From: Bradyrhizobium sp. CCBAU 051011
GTDB lineage: Bacteria; Pseudomonadota; Alphaproteobacteria; Rhizobiales; Xanthobacteraceae
NCBI RefSeq assembly: GCF_009930815.1
Contig: NZ_CP022222.1
Span: 2,894,501-2,958,500, forward strand
Direction: 5' to 3'
DNA: 64,000 nucleotides
In this document: positions 34,601-42,346 of the stretch, in pieces
Position numbering within the stretch: the stretch's first letter is position 1
How the letters are laid out: the number at the start of each line of letters is the position of its first letter
Translations under genes and position numbers: made by a program
Notes under the pieces: model-generated
Told to the model about the DNA's origin: nothing
The model's input: the letters and a program-made list of their open reading frames with translations, nothing else
The model's database searches: none

Positions 34601-34959
34601 GTACTTGACGACTCGATCTTGTCGAGAAGACGCCAACCGTCGATGATTGTCTCGGCTGGCGATGGCTCGGGATCTGGCTGGGGTCCAGGTTCGGGCAGTG
34701 GTACGGGTGGCGCAGGTTCGTCGAGAATTTCTCCGCAAGTACTGCAGATGAGATCGCCTGGCGAATTGGGATGCCCGTTACGACAAGTTGGATTGGATGG
34801 CGTTGGTGCGGGAGGGACAGACGCTGGTTGCGGCCGGCCCGGTGGCGTCACGTCGACCGAAGACAGGTCCCATCCGCAATTATGACCTTCGACCGTACCC
34901 TCGCAAAAGTACTCTGTGACGGGACGTTCGGTTTGGCAGTTCGGGCAAAGTCTAATCAT
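28693..34959 (-). CDS. Zinc-ribbon/pseudokinase/superfamily-1 helicase/Vsr-like nuclease, 2088 aa
   Basis: This very large multidomain protein has two zinc-ribbon-like Cys clusters (CPNCQT...C and CRNGH...CSTCG) in the first 80 residues, then a Pro-rich linker. A Ser/Thr-kinase fold covers about residues 105-350: HRDLRPSTIF at 222 and YMAPEAIAGG are present, but the DFG Asp is Gly (IGGFG, 242-246) and the VAIK Lys is not evident. A DUF4011-like region follows (GLYMGFPFLL, RIAPVLLWPV). The COG1112-type helicase has Walker A GPPGTGKSQTIVNM near 973, VIFDEASQMP near 1634, SGDEKQMPPT, and NVAVTRAREKVVIV near 1900. A Vsr/DUF559-like nuclease ends it (DFAITDP...ALGVECDAPRH). ATGA overlaps link it to both neighbours. 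Confidence 0.88.
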   Translation of the reverse strand: MIRLCPNCQTERPVTEYFCEGTVEGHNCGWDLSSVDVTPPGRPQPASVPPAPTPSNPTCRNGHPNSPGDLICSTCGEILDEPAPPVPLPEPGPQPDPEPSPAETIIDGWRLLDKIESSSTVRERYAAMQDSSGRRGVLTLYAPPSEPDGAIYDLLGRLPRDHVAEIIATGRWCERAYEVVEEFPGGTIADLSLDVGDRTTLEGFISELAQAVHSLTEAGLRHRDLRPSTIFVRSRDPLDLAIGGFGSARLSEFDLDIASPLETTRYMAPEAIAGGVAAASDWWSLGMILLERITAGACFEGINEQAFLIHVLTNGVPLPEDLDPSTDLLLRGLLASDRRQRWQWKEVQAWLSGEAVSAPVGQKAGEAEGRASITLAGKQYRSAGSFALAAAEASNWDEARGLLLRGAVATWATEAGFDAKVPAALRQFARVEDLNEDLKLSISLKTLNPSMPLIVRGNIVTPGWLLDHPDDGFSLITGPAPDLLRKVDADDLLWRLKLRAETVRKRLDQLDIEVEEDLLRVHLLSTSMARLSALWEEKRRLLPDTDHAGIVSLVERRQSAEEDLIILLGASPSQFRSVEEVIEEAAKQASSAGLSAFSREEAAARLTRPRREIYQAVDERTQNFARCGISTIDEWADEFRLDRRMPIGRALALLSVPKETWKPLPKQGYVSTILDFFAKRISGGVLRGPLTRMLIGKTARIDLTELNTPRLPASEILNLLLARAGRAVNVDPAAFSENEGLERRLRSLHSHALLYKRDTGIDGLYMGFPFLLMRDGKPNTKPRIAPVLLWPVSVSPEVGNRGHVTIGYGREKNAETEVEHVVVNPALEGMVGIPEARRWQEAADEVLTRGSLTAQDVMDAFSQLATPMGGELTPLPGKDVKVDSHERQIVPAAVLFHLAFMGQAVMKDLQLLRGMPPTATALEAALRLTDQKSAPPSPAPVREIDRYFTADSDPSQEAAVIEARQAPGLVIEGPPGTGKSQTIVNMVADAIGRGKSLLVICQKQPAIDVVRKRLERERLVDRFVMITDATRDREAIVGSIRSQVEALHSRPAGGSPSWKRDRERLAARIDVLEAELDRQQAALHEVENRTGLTYRSLLGELLAIEENEPRPIDAPALRSILWDLHPSDIATVEENCGPLARYWFPAKFEGNPLSSLKVFNPDRGTAEEFGTSLRAFSDLEARRESVEAETADSLKISDFDAFRDWIRTAEKLRSISEGLCANLGRWLPMFRSPEGGGSRGTNMLADLVRLEERLASLDPSAHQPEQVRKLVGIHDDELRSASELAAAVLQPATGLAMINPMRWLRKRRLRALLTTMGFANDDRAISSFHRGAELELVLRPLRTQLAGYLTALFGKAPDYDVAPGKLAEFSRNLHSILAVVHNLVTVIDDCPNRVELDRAAMTGKVEGISWFFGRADRALRRQDVRQQSHAALDDLARYIDDGWIESRRATIDVGRSNESALAEILQALPMLAPYQEFRLRSVRLGDKERAIFRALRSKEAELTLIGTGDLDSCVRATIGREARLAWKSAMEASNPEVLFDSGAVEAKVTSLAEADAQIRDCNRELLIHGIDVSRVRPTREWEPITRLRGPRALRLREFIEKAAPLGLFALRPVWLMTPDIASRVLQARPGTFDTVIFDEASQMPVEYALPSLFRSKIVIVSGDEKQMPPTTFFSSKVENDEAAIFDGEEPEEEATEEEREAFAETWNRREIKDCPDLLQLARSALQSRTLQVHYRSKYRELISFSNASFYQNRLSVPVRHPDETIRRLKPIEVLRSDGIYKSQTNPKEASDVVEYLSSLWEDVSPPSVGVVTFNRKQADAIEDALEDRAENDEAFRDALMRERERVEAGEDMGFFVKNVENVQGDERDIIVFSTTFGRNEHGVFRKSFGALGHAGGERRLNVAVTRAREKVVIVTSMPVSEISDLLTRRSGPRVPRDYLQGYLEYARTVSEGSAESGRTLLERLVTEKSADHEYESHVEDGFTKSVEKFLEIHGWKPAKARDGGAFSLDFAITDPRTGLYALGVECDAPRHLLLQRARAREVWRPKVLNGAVPFIHRVSSYAWTHSGDEERQRLKEAVENALHNGGYQ

Positions 34960-35624
34960 GCCGGGCGAGCCCGCATGGCAAGAATGCGCTTGTCCTCGGA
35001 GGTGTCGAGTGTCGATCCATTGCTTTCAAGTAGTTCCTGCAGCCTGCGAAAATCATTGCGTGCGGGTATACCGGCAAACCAGACGTCGCCGTTTTCGTCG
35101 AACATGACGTCGACGGACCGATCCCGCTCGTCGGCCAGGCGCTCGAAGCTGGCGAACCGGGCGCGGCCTTTTTCCGTGATGAAGTGAAGTTCCTGATTGT
35201 CACTGCCACGCAGAGCAAGTGTCTGCTTTTCCTTGAAGTCAAAAGGCCCGGTAACGAGGGCATCGATCGTGCCAGAGCACGTGCCAACCGTGTCTCGGAT
35301 GTATGCCCACGGATATCCGGTGAACACGAGTATGTCAGCTGCGGTCTTGGACCTAATTCGTGCAGTTAAATCCAACAAGGCGTCGGGTTGATCGAAAGGC
35401 TCGCCTCCGGAGATGGTGATGCCGTCGGCCTTCGAGATCCACGGATTGATGGAATTGACGACTTCTTCGACCGTCGTGCTTCCCCGTCCTTCGGCCCACG
35501 TGTCCATGGAAATGCAGCCCGGACAACGGATAGAGCAACCCTGAAACCAAATGCCGAGCCTTCGTCCGGGTCCTAAAGTCCTCACGGGAAAATGGATACG
35601 CGATACGGAGATGGGAACCGTCAT
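34956..35624 (-). CDS. Radical SAM protein, NrdG-like
   Basis: The 222-aa protein has a 4Fe-4S cluster motif CX3CX2C (GCSIRCPGC) in the short activase-type setting LGPGRRLGIWFQGC. It also has the SAM-binding ITISGGEPFDQP and VFTGYPW, as in ribonucleotide-reductase activases (NrdG) and related single-cluster proteins. There is no nrdD in the operon, so it is unlikely to serve anaerobic nucleotide reduction. The C-terminal 60 residues form an extension beyond the usual activase. It starts 2 bp after the AAA gene stop and overlaps the helicase start by 4 bp. Its role in this operon is unknown; protein or nucleic-acid modification is a guess. Confidence 0.85.
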   Translation of the reverse strand: MTVPISVSRIHFPVRTLGPGRRLGIWFQGCSIRCPGCISMDTWAEGRGSTTVEEVVNSINPWISKADGITISGGEPFDQPDALLDLTARIRSKTAADILVFTGYPWAYIRDTVGTCSGTIDALVTGPFDFKEKQTLALRGSDNQELHFITEKGRARFASFERLADERDRSVDVMFDENGDVWFAGIPARNDFRRLQELLESNGSTLDTSEDKRILAMRARPA

Positions 35625-35626
35625 CT

Positions 35627-37471
35627 CTAAGGCTCGCTTTCGAGCCGAAGCGTCGATGATGCCCCGGTTTGAACTTCCAGAACTCGATATCGGCTTCCTG
35701 CTTCTGCACCGCTATCGAACAGGGCGCGCGAAAGGGGGTTGATGAGATGGGCTTCGACTTGATTGCGTATGCCGCGACCGCCGTTCGAAAGATCCGCCAG
35801 ACACAAACCACGCAACGCCGCGCGGGCCTGCTCCGACAGTGTCACGTCGTAGCCTAGCGATTTGATGTCGTTCAGCAGGTTGTCCACCATTTGATCGAAG
35901 ATTTCGTCGCCGACATCTCCGCGAATGAAATCGAAGACGATCACGTTCTCGCCGATGCGATTCAGGATTTCCGGACGGTTGAGCACTTGCTTGAAGTGCT
36001 TTTCGATCTCGGTACGGACCTTTCGTTTGACTGCATCGAACGTCTCCTCGGGCGTCACGTTCGCGATCCGCTCGCCCGTTGGTCCGGGAGTGTAGATACC
36101 GAGATTGGACGTGAAGACGATGAAGGCTTCGGAGAAGTAGACGCGATCCCCTCGTCCCGAGGTGAGAACGCCGTCGTCCAGGATCTGAAGGAATTTATCG
36201 AGGATTCGCGGGTGTGCCTTCTCGATCTCGTCGAAAAGAACGACGCTGAATGGCTTTTCCCGGATCGCATTCGTGAGCTCGCCGCCGACGTCGTATCCAA
36301 CGTAACCGGGCGGGGCACCGATCAAGCGCTGATCGGAATGCTCAGCGCTGAACTCGGACATGTCGAAGCGGATGTATGCGCTGTCGTCGCCGAAGAGCAG
36401 GCTAGTAATGGTCTTCGCAAGTTCCGTCTTGCCGACCCCGGTGGGGCCGGCGAGGAAAGCGACGCCCCTCGATCGGCCTCCCCTCGGGGATTGCCCGATG
36501 CCGGTGACAGCGCGTTTCACGATGTCGAGCATGTGAGTGACGGCGTGCGCCTGCCCCTTCACGCGGCGCCTTACGAACTCGTCCGCCGAGCTGATCTTGT
36601 CGTGGCTTATTTTGCGCCACGGGTCTTCGGTGACGCCGACCTTGAAGCGCCGAACCGCATCGGAGATGCGGTCGAACGAGACGTTTTCGCTTCGGGAGAG
36701 CTGTGCGATCGCGCTGAGGTCGAGAAGCAGAAGTCCTTCGGTTTCGTCGACGAATCCATTGGTCGACTTCTCCAAATCGGCCGGCGCGGCATTTTGAGCG
36801 CCGGGCAGTCCCCGCATCAACGAACTGATCATGGTCCGCCTGGCCAGGTGGTCGGGTCGACCGATCGGTATGTGCCGAATACGTGGATTGCCGATCAGGA
36901 ACCAGTCGGGAAGGTCTCCTTCCTTGTCCACGATCCAGATCACTGTGTTGAAAAATGGCTGACGACGATCGCCTGCCGGGCGCGCGCGCGCAGAATGGGA
37001 AAGGATCAATGCGCGCGAAAATAGCTGATGTTCGGCAGGAGAGAGGGCGTCGCTGCGAGTGATCAAGCGCGACGCGAAGTCGATGATGAGAGCCGAGGGT
37101 GGGCCGTCTGAGGGAACATGCCGTTCGAGAGCTGAAGCCAATAGATCGATGCCGCCGGGAGCGGCTCCGTTCGCGGGCGTCAGCCCAAGCTGCGTCAGAA
37201 AGCTATCGTCGGAGGGTTCCAGGGCTCGAAAGCCGTTCAGGAGATCGAAGCTGGCGATCCGGCCATAACCGGCGGCCTTCAGAGCATCCGGTAGCGCTCT
37301 GGCGAGCGAGACCGATGTGATCTGGCCGGGTGCGGCCTCATGGATCTGGAGGTCCCTGGTGTTGCCTGACAAGACGAATTGGCTTCGCAAGGGCAGAAAC
37401 CGGAGCAAATCGCGCAGCCATCTCGCCTTCTCGACCGTACCTGCCCCCACCGAATTGACCCCCGTCCACAT
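35627..37471 (-). CDS. Two-domain AAA+ ATPase (ClpB D2-like C-terminal half)
   Basis: The 614-aa protein has an N-terminal AAA-like domain without a clear Walker A (FVLSGNTRDL, SALIIDFASRLI, NTVIWIVDKEGDLPDWF), probably inactive. Its C-terminal domain closely resembles the second ATPase module of ClpB/ClpA. It has Walker A GPTGVGKTELAK near 341, FDMSEFSAEHSDQRLIGAPPGYVG with the pore-loop Tyr near 388, Walker B VVLFDEIEKAHP near 410, and an arginine-finger region RPEILNRIGENVIVF. It lacks the Clp N-domain and middle coiled coil. It is the first gene of the four-gene minus-strand operon. Remodelling of protein or DNA complexes is the likely activity. Confidence 0.87.
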   Translation of the reverse strand: MWTGVNSVGAGTVEKARWLRDLLRFLPLRSQFVLSGNTRDLQIHEAAPGQITSVSLARALPDALKAAGYGRIASFDLLNGFRALEPSDDSFLTQLGLTPANGAAPGGIDLLASALERHVPSDGPPSALIIDFASRLITRSDALSPAEHQLFSRALILSHSARARPAGDRRQPFFNTVIWIVDKEGDLPDWFLIGNPRIRHIPIGRPDHLARRTMISSLMRGLPGAQNAAPADLEKSTNGFVDETEGLLLLDLSAIAQLSRSENVSFDRISDAVRRFKVGVTEDPWRKISHDKISSADEFVRRRVKGQAHAVTHMLDIVKRAVTGIGQSPRGGRSRGVAFLAGPTGVGKTELAKTITSLLFGDDSAYIRFDMSEFSAEHSDQRLIGAPPGYVGYDVGGELTNAIREKPFSVVLFDEIEKAHPRILDKFLQILDDGVLTSGRGDRVYFSEAFIVFTSNLGIYTPGPTGERIANVTPEETFDAVKRKVRTEIEKHFKQVLNRPEILNRIGENVIVFDFIRGDVGDEIFDQMVDNLLNDIKSLGYDVTLSEQARAALRGLCLADLSNGGRGIRNQVEAHLINPLSRALFDSGAEAGSRYRVLEVQTGASSTLRLESEP

Positions 37472-37593
37472 TCTTTGCGCGACTATAGTAGATTACTCGC
37501 CTCTTTCGAGCCCGATCGCCTAGGAAAATGGCATAATGGCCCGCACGCTGGACGACCGAGTCGGGTCGCCGGCGAACGGCATCGTGGTGGGAA
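37472..37593. promoter_or_regulatory. Divergent promoter region of the AAA operon and the TM0106 gene
   Basis: These 122 bp separate two divergent transcription units. On the minus strand a TATAGT resembling a -10 lies only about 15 bp before the AAA start codon, so the leader may be very short. I found no matching -35 of good quality, and no clear + strand promoter. The region is the only place from which both units can be controlled together. Confidence 0.4.
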
Positions 37594-40500
37594 ATGCAGA
37601 ACGTCGGTGGGAATTTGTACCTGAGTTCGGCCGACCTGGTCGGACACCTGAATTGCACGTATTTGACGGAACTCGATCTTAAGGTGGCCAAGGGCGAACT
37701 CAAAAGGCCGAAGATCTGGGATCCGGTGCTTGAGACCCTTGCCGAGCGAGGTGCCGCGCACGAACAGGCCTTCGTCGATCACTTGAAGTCGCTCGGCATG
37801 GCGGCGACGGTGGTCGGGGGAGTTGGGCTCGATCCCAAATCCACTTCGGCGACACTGGAGGCAATGTCTCGCGGTGACGCGGTCATCGTTCAAGGCGCGT
37901 TACAATCGGGGAGGTGGAACGGCCGGGCTGACGTGCTTCTCCGCGTCGAAAAGCCGAGCCGGTTCGGTACCTGGTCGTACGAGGTAACCGATACCAAGCT
38001 TGCGAGAGAGACGAAGGGGAACACGGTTCTTCAGATATCGCTTTATTCGGACATGCTCTCCGCGATGCAGGGTGTCGAGCCGACTTCGGCGCACGTCGTG
38101 ACCCCAGGTACGAATTTTGTGCCGGAAACCTACCGTATTGCCGACTACTCAGCCTATTTCCGGCATGTGAGATCCAGCCTCGAACGAGCGGTCGCCGATG
38201 GCGCCGGCGCCGCCTATCCCGAACCGATAGAACATTGCGACATTTGCCGGTGGCGCCGGGATTGCGAGGATCGAAGGCGGCGGGACGATCACTTGTCGCT
38301 GGTCGCCGGTATCAGCAAGTCGCAGATCAGAGAATTGACCAGACGCGGAGTCGGCAGCACGGCCGCGCTCGCTGCAATGCCCATTCCTCTGGAATGGAGA
38401 CCAGAACGCGGAGCTGCCAAAAGCTACGAAAAGGTCCGCGAGCAGGCGAGAATTCAGGTCGAAGGCAGAGCGAGCGGCTCGATGAAATACGAGGCGCTAC
38501 CGCCGATCGCCGGCTTCGGTCTGTCACGGCTTCCCGCGCCATCTCGGGGCGACATCTTCTTCGACTTCGAGGGTGATCCTTTCGTGGGAGAAGGCGGTCT
38601 GGAATTCCTGTTCGGCTACTCCTTCCTCGATCACGAAGGGAAGCCGACGTACGTGGGTGACTGGGCCTCGAACCGCCGGGAAGAGCGGGCTGCGTTCGAG
38701 CGATTTGTGGATTTCGTCACCGAGCGCCTCAGATTCTACCCCGATCTGCACATCTATCATTTCGCGCCGTACGAACCGGCCACCATGAAGCGACTGATGG
38801 GCCGTTACGCAACGCGCGAGAACGAGGTTGACGACCTTCTACGCGCCGAGAAATTCGTCGACCTGTTTGCCGTTGTCCGTCACGCAATTCGCGCCAGCGT
38901 GGAAAGTTATTCCATCAAGAAGTTGGAGCCCCTGTATTTGTTCACCCGTAGCGTCCCGCTGGAGGACGTCGGGGCAGTCATGGCCAGGACTCAGGCGCGC
39001 CTCGAAATGGCGGACGCCGCGGGCGTTCCCAATGCGGACAAGAACACGATCCGCAACTACAACAAGGACGACTGCTACTCGACGGCCGCTCTAAGAGAAT
39101 GGCTCGAAGCGCTACGCGCCAGCCTGATCGCCAGTGGCGAAGTGATCGAAAGGCCCGTTCCAAAGCCTCCCGAGGTCAGCGAAAAACTCGGCGACTGGCA
39201 GAGGCGGGTGGCGGAACTCGTCGGTCGGCTTACGGACGGCATCCCAGATGATGTAGCCGAGCGCACAACCGAGCAGCAGGCGCGCTGGCTGCTGGCGTTC
39301 ATGGTGGACTTCCATGGTCGGGAGAAGAAGGCCGTTTGGTGGGAGTTCTTTCGGCTGCGCGATCTTTCTGCAGAAGACCTCCTTCACGAACGCGCCGGTC
39401 TCTCCGGGCTCACCTTCAAGGAAGCCGCCGGTGGCACGGCTAAGGTGCCCATACATCGGTACAACTTCGTTCTTCAAGATACCGAGCTCCGGCCAGACAG
39501 CGAACTCAGGAGCGTCGGCGGTCAGAAGTTCGGCAGCGTCGTCGCCATTTCGCATGACGATCGGACCATCGACATCAAGAAGCGCGGCGATACTGCGAAT
39601 TTCCACCCAGAGGCCGTCTTCGCCCACAAATCCTTCAATCGCGACGAACGCCCCGAGTCCCTCCTTCGGCTCGGACAATACGTGGTCGAGAACGGAATGG
39701 AGGGGCCTGCCGAACACCGTGCCGCGCGCGATCTTCTCATGTTGACTGCTCCGCGGCTGCGTGGACAAAGCCTGCAGGTCGAGGGCGAGGATGCTTTGAA
39801 GACCGCTACTCGGGTCGCGCTTGCTCTGGACCAAAGCGTCTTTCCGGTCCAAGGACCGCCAGGAGCCGGAAAAACATTCACCGGCGCCCGAATGATCTGC
39901 GCTCTCGTGCGTGCAGGGAAGCGGGTAGGGATAAGTGCCAATAGTCACAAGGTCATCCGCAACCTGCTGGACGAGGTCCTCAAAGCGGCTGGCGAGGAGA
40001 GCCTCCCGATCCGCTGTGTCCAGAAGGTCGACGAGAAGAAGCATAACGAAGACGACCTCGACAACTTGAAATTCGCCTCGAAGAACGAGCAGGCCCTCGA
40101 TGCGCTACGGACGGACTGTTCGGTCTGCGGAGGGACATCGTATTTCTGGGCCCGGCCGGACGCACGCCTTAGCGTCGACGTGCTGTTCATCGATGAAGCC
40201 GCGCAGATGGCCCTTGCGAACGTGCTGGCCGTCGCACAAGCTGCGAAGAGCGTCGTTCTGCTGGGAGACCCGCGGCAATTGGAGCAGCCGATTCAAGGAA
40301 GCCATCCTGATGGCGTCGGAGTGTCAGCCCTGGACCATGTCCTTGGCCCCCATGCCACCATTCCGACCGATCGGGGTCTGTTCCTCGCCGAGACGTGGCG
40401 ACTTCATCCGCGCATCTGTGCCTTCAATTCGGAACTGTTCTATGAAGGTCGCCTGAAGTCTCGGCCGGGACTTGAGCGGCAAGAAATCAGGATCAAGTCC

Positions 40501-40995
40501 GGACTCAACGGGTCTGGCCTTCGCTACCTTCCGATCCAGCACGACGGAAATCAGAGTTCGTCGCCGGAAGAAGCCGATGCGATCCGCGACCTTATTGCGG
40601 GCATCCTGGGATCCGGCACGACCTGGGTCGACCGGAAAGGTAGTGAGTCCCCGATTTCGCTCGACGATGTGCTGATCATCGCGCCGTACAATGCGCAAGT
40701 CTTCGAGCTTCAGGAGCGACTTCCTGGCGCTCGCATTGGCACTGTGGACAAGTTTCAGGGCCAAGAGGCGCCCATTGTCATCTATTCCATGGCGACCTCT
40801 AGTCATGCGGACGCACCACGCGGAATGGAGTTCCTCTATAGTGCCAACCGACTGAACGTCGCGGTTTCTCGAGCAAAGTGCATCTGCATCGTGGTCGCGT
40901 CACCACGCCTATTCGAGGCCGAGTGTCGGACGCCTCGCCAAATGCAACTTGCCAATGCCTTTTGTCGGTACGCCGAATTGGCCTCTGTATTGTAA
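37594..40995 (+). CDS. TM0106-type RecB nuclease, DEDD-like exonuclease and DNA2-like helicase fusion
   Basis: The 1133-aa protein has a RecB-type nuclease at about residues 1-260. Its Asp is in GRADVLLR, and YEVTDTKLA supplies the E and K; a Cys cluster ending HCDICRWRRDC probably holds an iron-sulfur cluster or zinc. A RNase H-like 3'-5' exonuclease starts near 320 (DIFFDFEGDPF) and ends with the YNKDDCYST region. The helicase has Walker A GPPGAGKTFTGA at about 754, VLFIDEAAQM, LLGDPRQLEQP, GTVDKFQGQEAPIV and NVAVSRAKCICIV. All key motifs seem present. It faces away from the AAA operon across 122 bp and may belong to the same system. Confidence 0.9.
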   Translation: MQNVGGNLYLSSADLVGHLNCTYLTELDLKVAKGELKRPKIWDPVLETLAERGAAHEQAFVDHLKSLGMAATVVGGVGLDPKSTSATLEAMSRGDAVIVQGALQSGRWNGRADVLLRVEKPSRFGTWSYEVTDTKLARETKGNTVLQISLYSDMLSAMQGVEPTSAHVVTPGTNFVPETYRIADYSAYFRHVRSSLERAVADGAGAAYPEPIEHCDICRWRRDCEDRRRRDDHLSLVAGISKSQIRELTRRGVGSTAALAAMPIPLEWRPERGAAKSYEKVREQARIQVEGRASGSMKYEALPPIAGFGLSRLPAPSRGDIFFDFEGDPFVGEGGLEFLFGYSFLDHEGKPTYVGDWASNRREERAAFERFVDFVTERLRFYPDLHIYHFAPYEPATMKRLMGRYATRENEVDDLLRAEKFVDLFAVVRHAIRASVESYSIKKLEPLYLFTRSVPLEDVGAVMARTQARLEMADAAGVPNADKNTIRNYNKDDCYSTAALREWLEALRASLIASGEVIERPVPKPPEVSEKLGDWQRRVAELVGRLTDGIPDDVAERTTEQQARWLLAFMVDFHGREKKAVWWEFFRLRDLSAEDLLHERAGLSGLTFKEAAGGTAKVPIHRYNFVLQDTELRPDSELRSVGGQKFGSVVAISHDDRTIDIKKRGDTANFHPEAVFAHKSFNRDERPESLLRLGQYVVENGMEGPAEHRAARDLLMLTAPRLRGQSLQVEGEDALKTATRVALALDQSVFPVQGPPGAGKTFTGARMICALVRAGKRVGISANSHKVIRNLLDEVLKAAGEESLPIRCVQKVDEKKHNEDDLDNLKFASKNEQALDALRTDCSVCGGTSYFWARPDARLSVDVLFIDEAAQMALANVLAVAQAAKSVVLLGDPRQLEQPIQGSHPDGVGVSALDHVLGPHATIPTDRGLFLAETWRLHPRICAFNSELFYEGRLKSRPGLERQEIRIKSGLNGSGLRYLPIQHDGNQSSSPEEADAIRDLIAGILGSGTTWVDRKGSESPISLDDVLIIAPYNAQVFELQERLPGARIGTVDKFQGQEAPIVIYSMATSSHADAPRGMEFLYSANRLNVAVSRAKCICIVVASPRLFEAECRTPRQMQLANAFCRYAELASVL

Positions 40996-41159
40996 GGAGT
41001 TGCTGCACGATTGCATCGAGGGGATTTATTAGCCCTAAATCATCTACCGGCACTGATGCACTCGATTTTGCCAAAGCCATGAACCCATAAATCTTCCGAT
41101 GGGACGGCTTACCAGAGTCGCGATGCCCCGCCACTCAAGAGCTCCAGGCAACTGGTCTA

Positions 41160-42299
41160 CTAAAGATGCAGGATCATCGTGCCGACCGAACTCCAGCTCG
41201 TACGCAGCAGCGAAGGGTCGAGCGCAGGCAGTCTCATCGGGTCGAACGGCGCCAGGTCGATGCTTTGTGCCGCACCGTCAGCGATCAAGTCGGCAATGGC
41301 TTCCCCGGTCGCTGGTGCGTTAAGAATACCCCAAACATTGTGCCCGGTAGCGACATAGAGGCCGTCGCTGCGTGGGACCTTGCCTATCAGCGGCAAGCCG
41401 TCATGTGTGACCGGTCGGAAACAGGCTTGCCGCGCAAGGATCCTTTCTGGAAGGAAGACCGGCGACAATCGTTCGGCGATGGCCTGCAGGCGACCGATGG
41501 CCTCTGAGTCCGGCTTTACCGCGGCGGGGTCGATCGGCAGCGGGACCACGTCGGATAGAGCCGTAATATGGGTGCTGCCGTCTGCGCGCGGAAACACCTC
41601 GACGCTAACCATGTCGCTGGTCTCGTCGTGATAGTCTAGAAACAGTGCGTGTGGGGGAACGTCTGCGCCGGTGTCGTAGACAAGACTCGGACTACGCTGC
41701 CCGAAAACGGCTGGCAAGGTCATCCATTCCGCCGCCAGCAACGACCACGGTCCCATGGCGACAACGACGGCGTCCGCCTCAATGATGTCGCCGTCAACCT
41801 CGACGCCCCGCACAGTCGTGGCGTGGGTATGCCTCACCACGCCAGTAGCGCGCCCGCGGCGCAGTTCGGCGCCGCGCGCTTGGGCGGCGCGCATCATAGC
41901 GGAGGTAAACATGCGGGGATGAACAATTGCCGTCGTCTCAGTGGTGCTTAGCCGCGACGCAATAACAACGCCGTCAGAAAGCCAATCGAGCTCCGAAGGC
42001 TTTTGGCGGCGCGGGTCGCTCTGGGAAACGACGAGACCACTGTAAGCAGTCATAGGACGATAGCCCCAATCGTCGGCGATCTCCTTCGACAATGCAGCGT
42101 GCAGCTGGAAACTGCGTCGGGCCAGCGCGTCTACCGGCGTGCCGACACACCAGTCGAGTGCCAGAAATCCGCCGGCCTTTCCAGATGCTGCAGCGGCAAC
42201 CTCGGTGCTCTCAACCACAATCACTTGGGCGCCGCGTCGGCTAAGGAAGTAGGCTGTGCAGGCGCCCACTACGCCGCCGCCGCAAATCACAATCCGCAT
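41160..42299 (-). CDS. FAD-dependent oxidoreductase (DAO/DadA-like)
   Basis: The 379-aa protein starts with a Rossmann FAD-binding motif (IVICGGGVVGACTAYFLSRRG, GxGxxG) followed by VIVVESTEVAAAASGKAGGFLA. It ends with the DAO-family signature RPVTHDGLPLIGKVPRSDGLYVATGHNVWGIL. These mark D-amino-acid or sarcosine/glycine oxidase-like flavoproteins, which oxidise secondary or primary amines. The substrate cannot be told. It is convergent with the TM0106 gene, and 164 bp with no recognisable feature lie between them. It seems to belong to ordinary metabolic DNA beyond the defence block. Confidence 0.85.
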   Translation of the reverse strand: MRIVICGGGVVGACTAYFLSRRGAQVIVVESTEVAAAASGKAGGFLALDWCVGTPVDALARRSFQLHAALSKEIADDWGYRPMTAYSGLVVSQSDPRRQKPSELDWLSDGVVIASRLSTTETTAIVHPRMFTSAMMRAAQARGAELRRGRATGVVRHTHATTVRGVEVDGDIIEADAVVVAMGPWSLLAAEWMTLPAVFGQRSPSLVYDTGADVPPHALFLDYHDETSDMVSVEVFPRADGSTHITALSDVVPLPIDPAAVKPDSEAIGRLQAIAERLSPVFLPERILARQACFRPVTHDGLPLIGKVPRSDGLYVATGHNVWGILNAPATGEAIADLIADGAAQSIDLAPFDPMRLPALDPSLLRTSWSSVGTMILHL

Positions 42300-42346
42300 G
42301 CTCTCTCCGCTTGCAAGCTATTAAAGCACCGAGGAGGTCCGGGATG

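Noticed and set aside
14654..41000. CRISPR array, integrase or prophage structural genes in the island
   Set aside because: No regularly spaced direct repeats, tyrosine or serine recombinase motifs, or phage structural proteins were seen; the island has lost its integrase or it lies outside the window.
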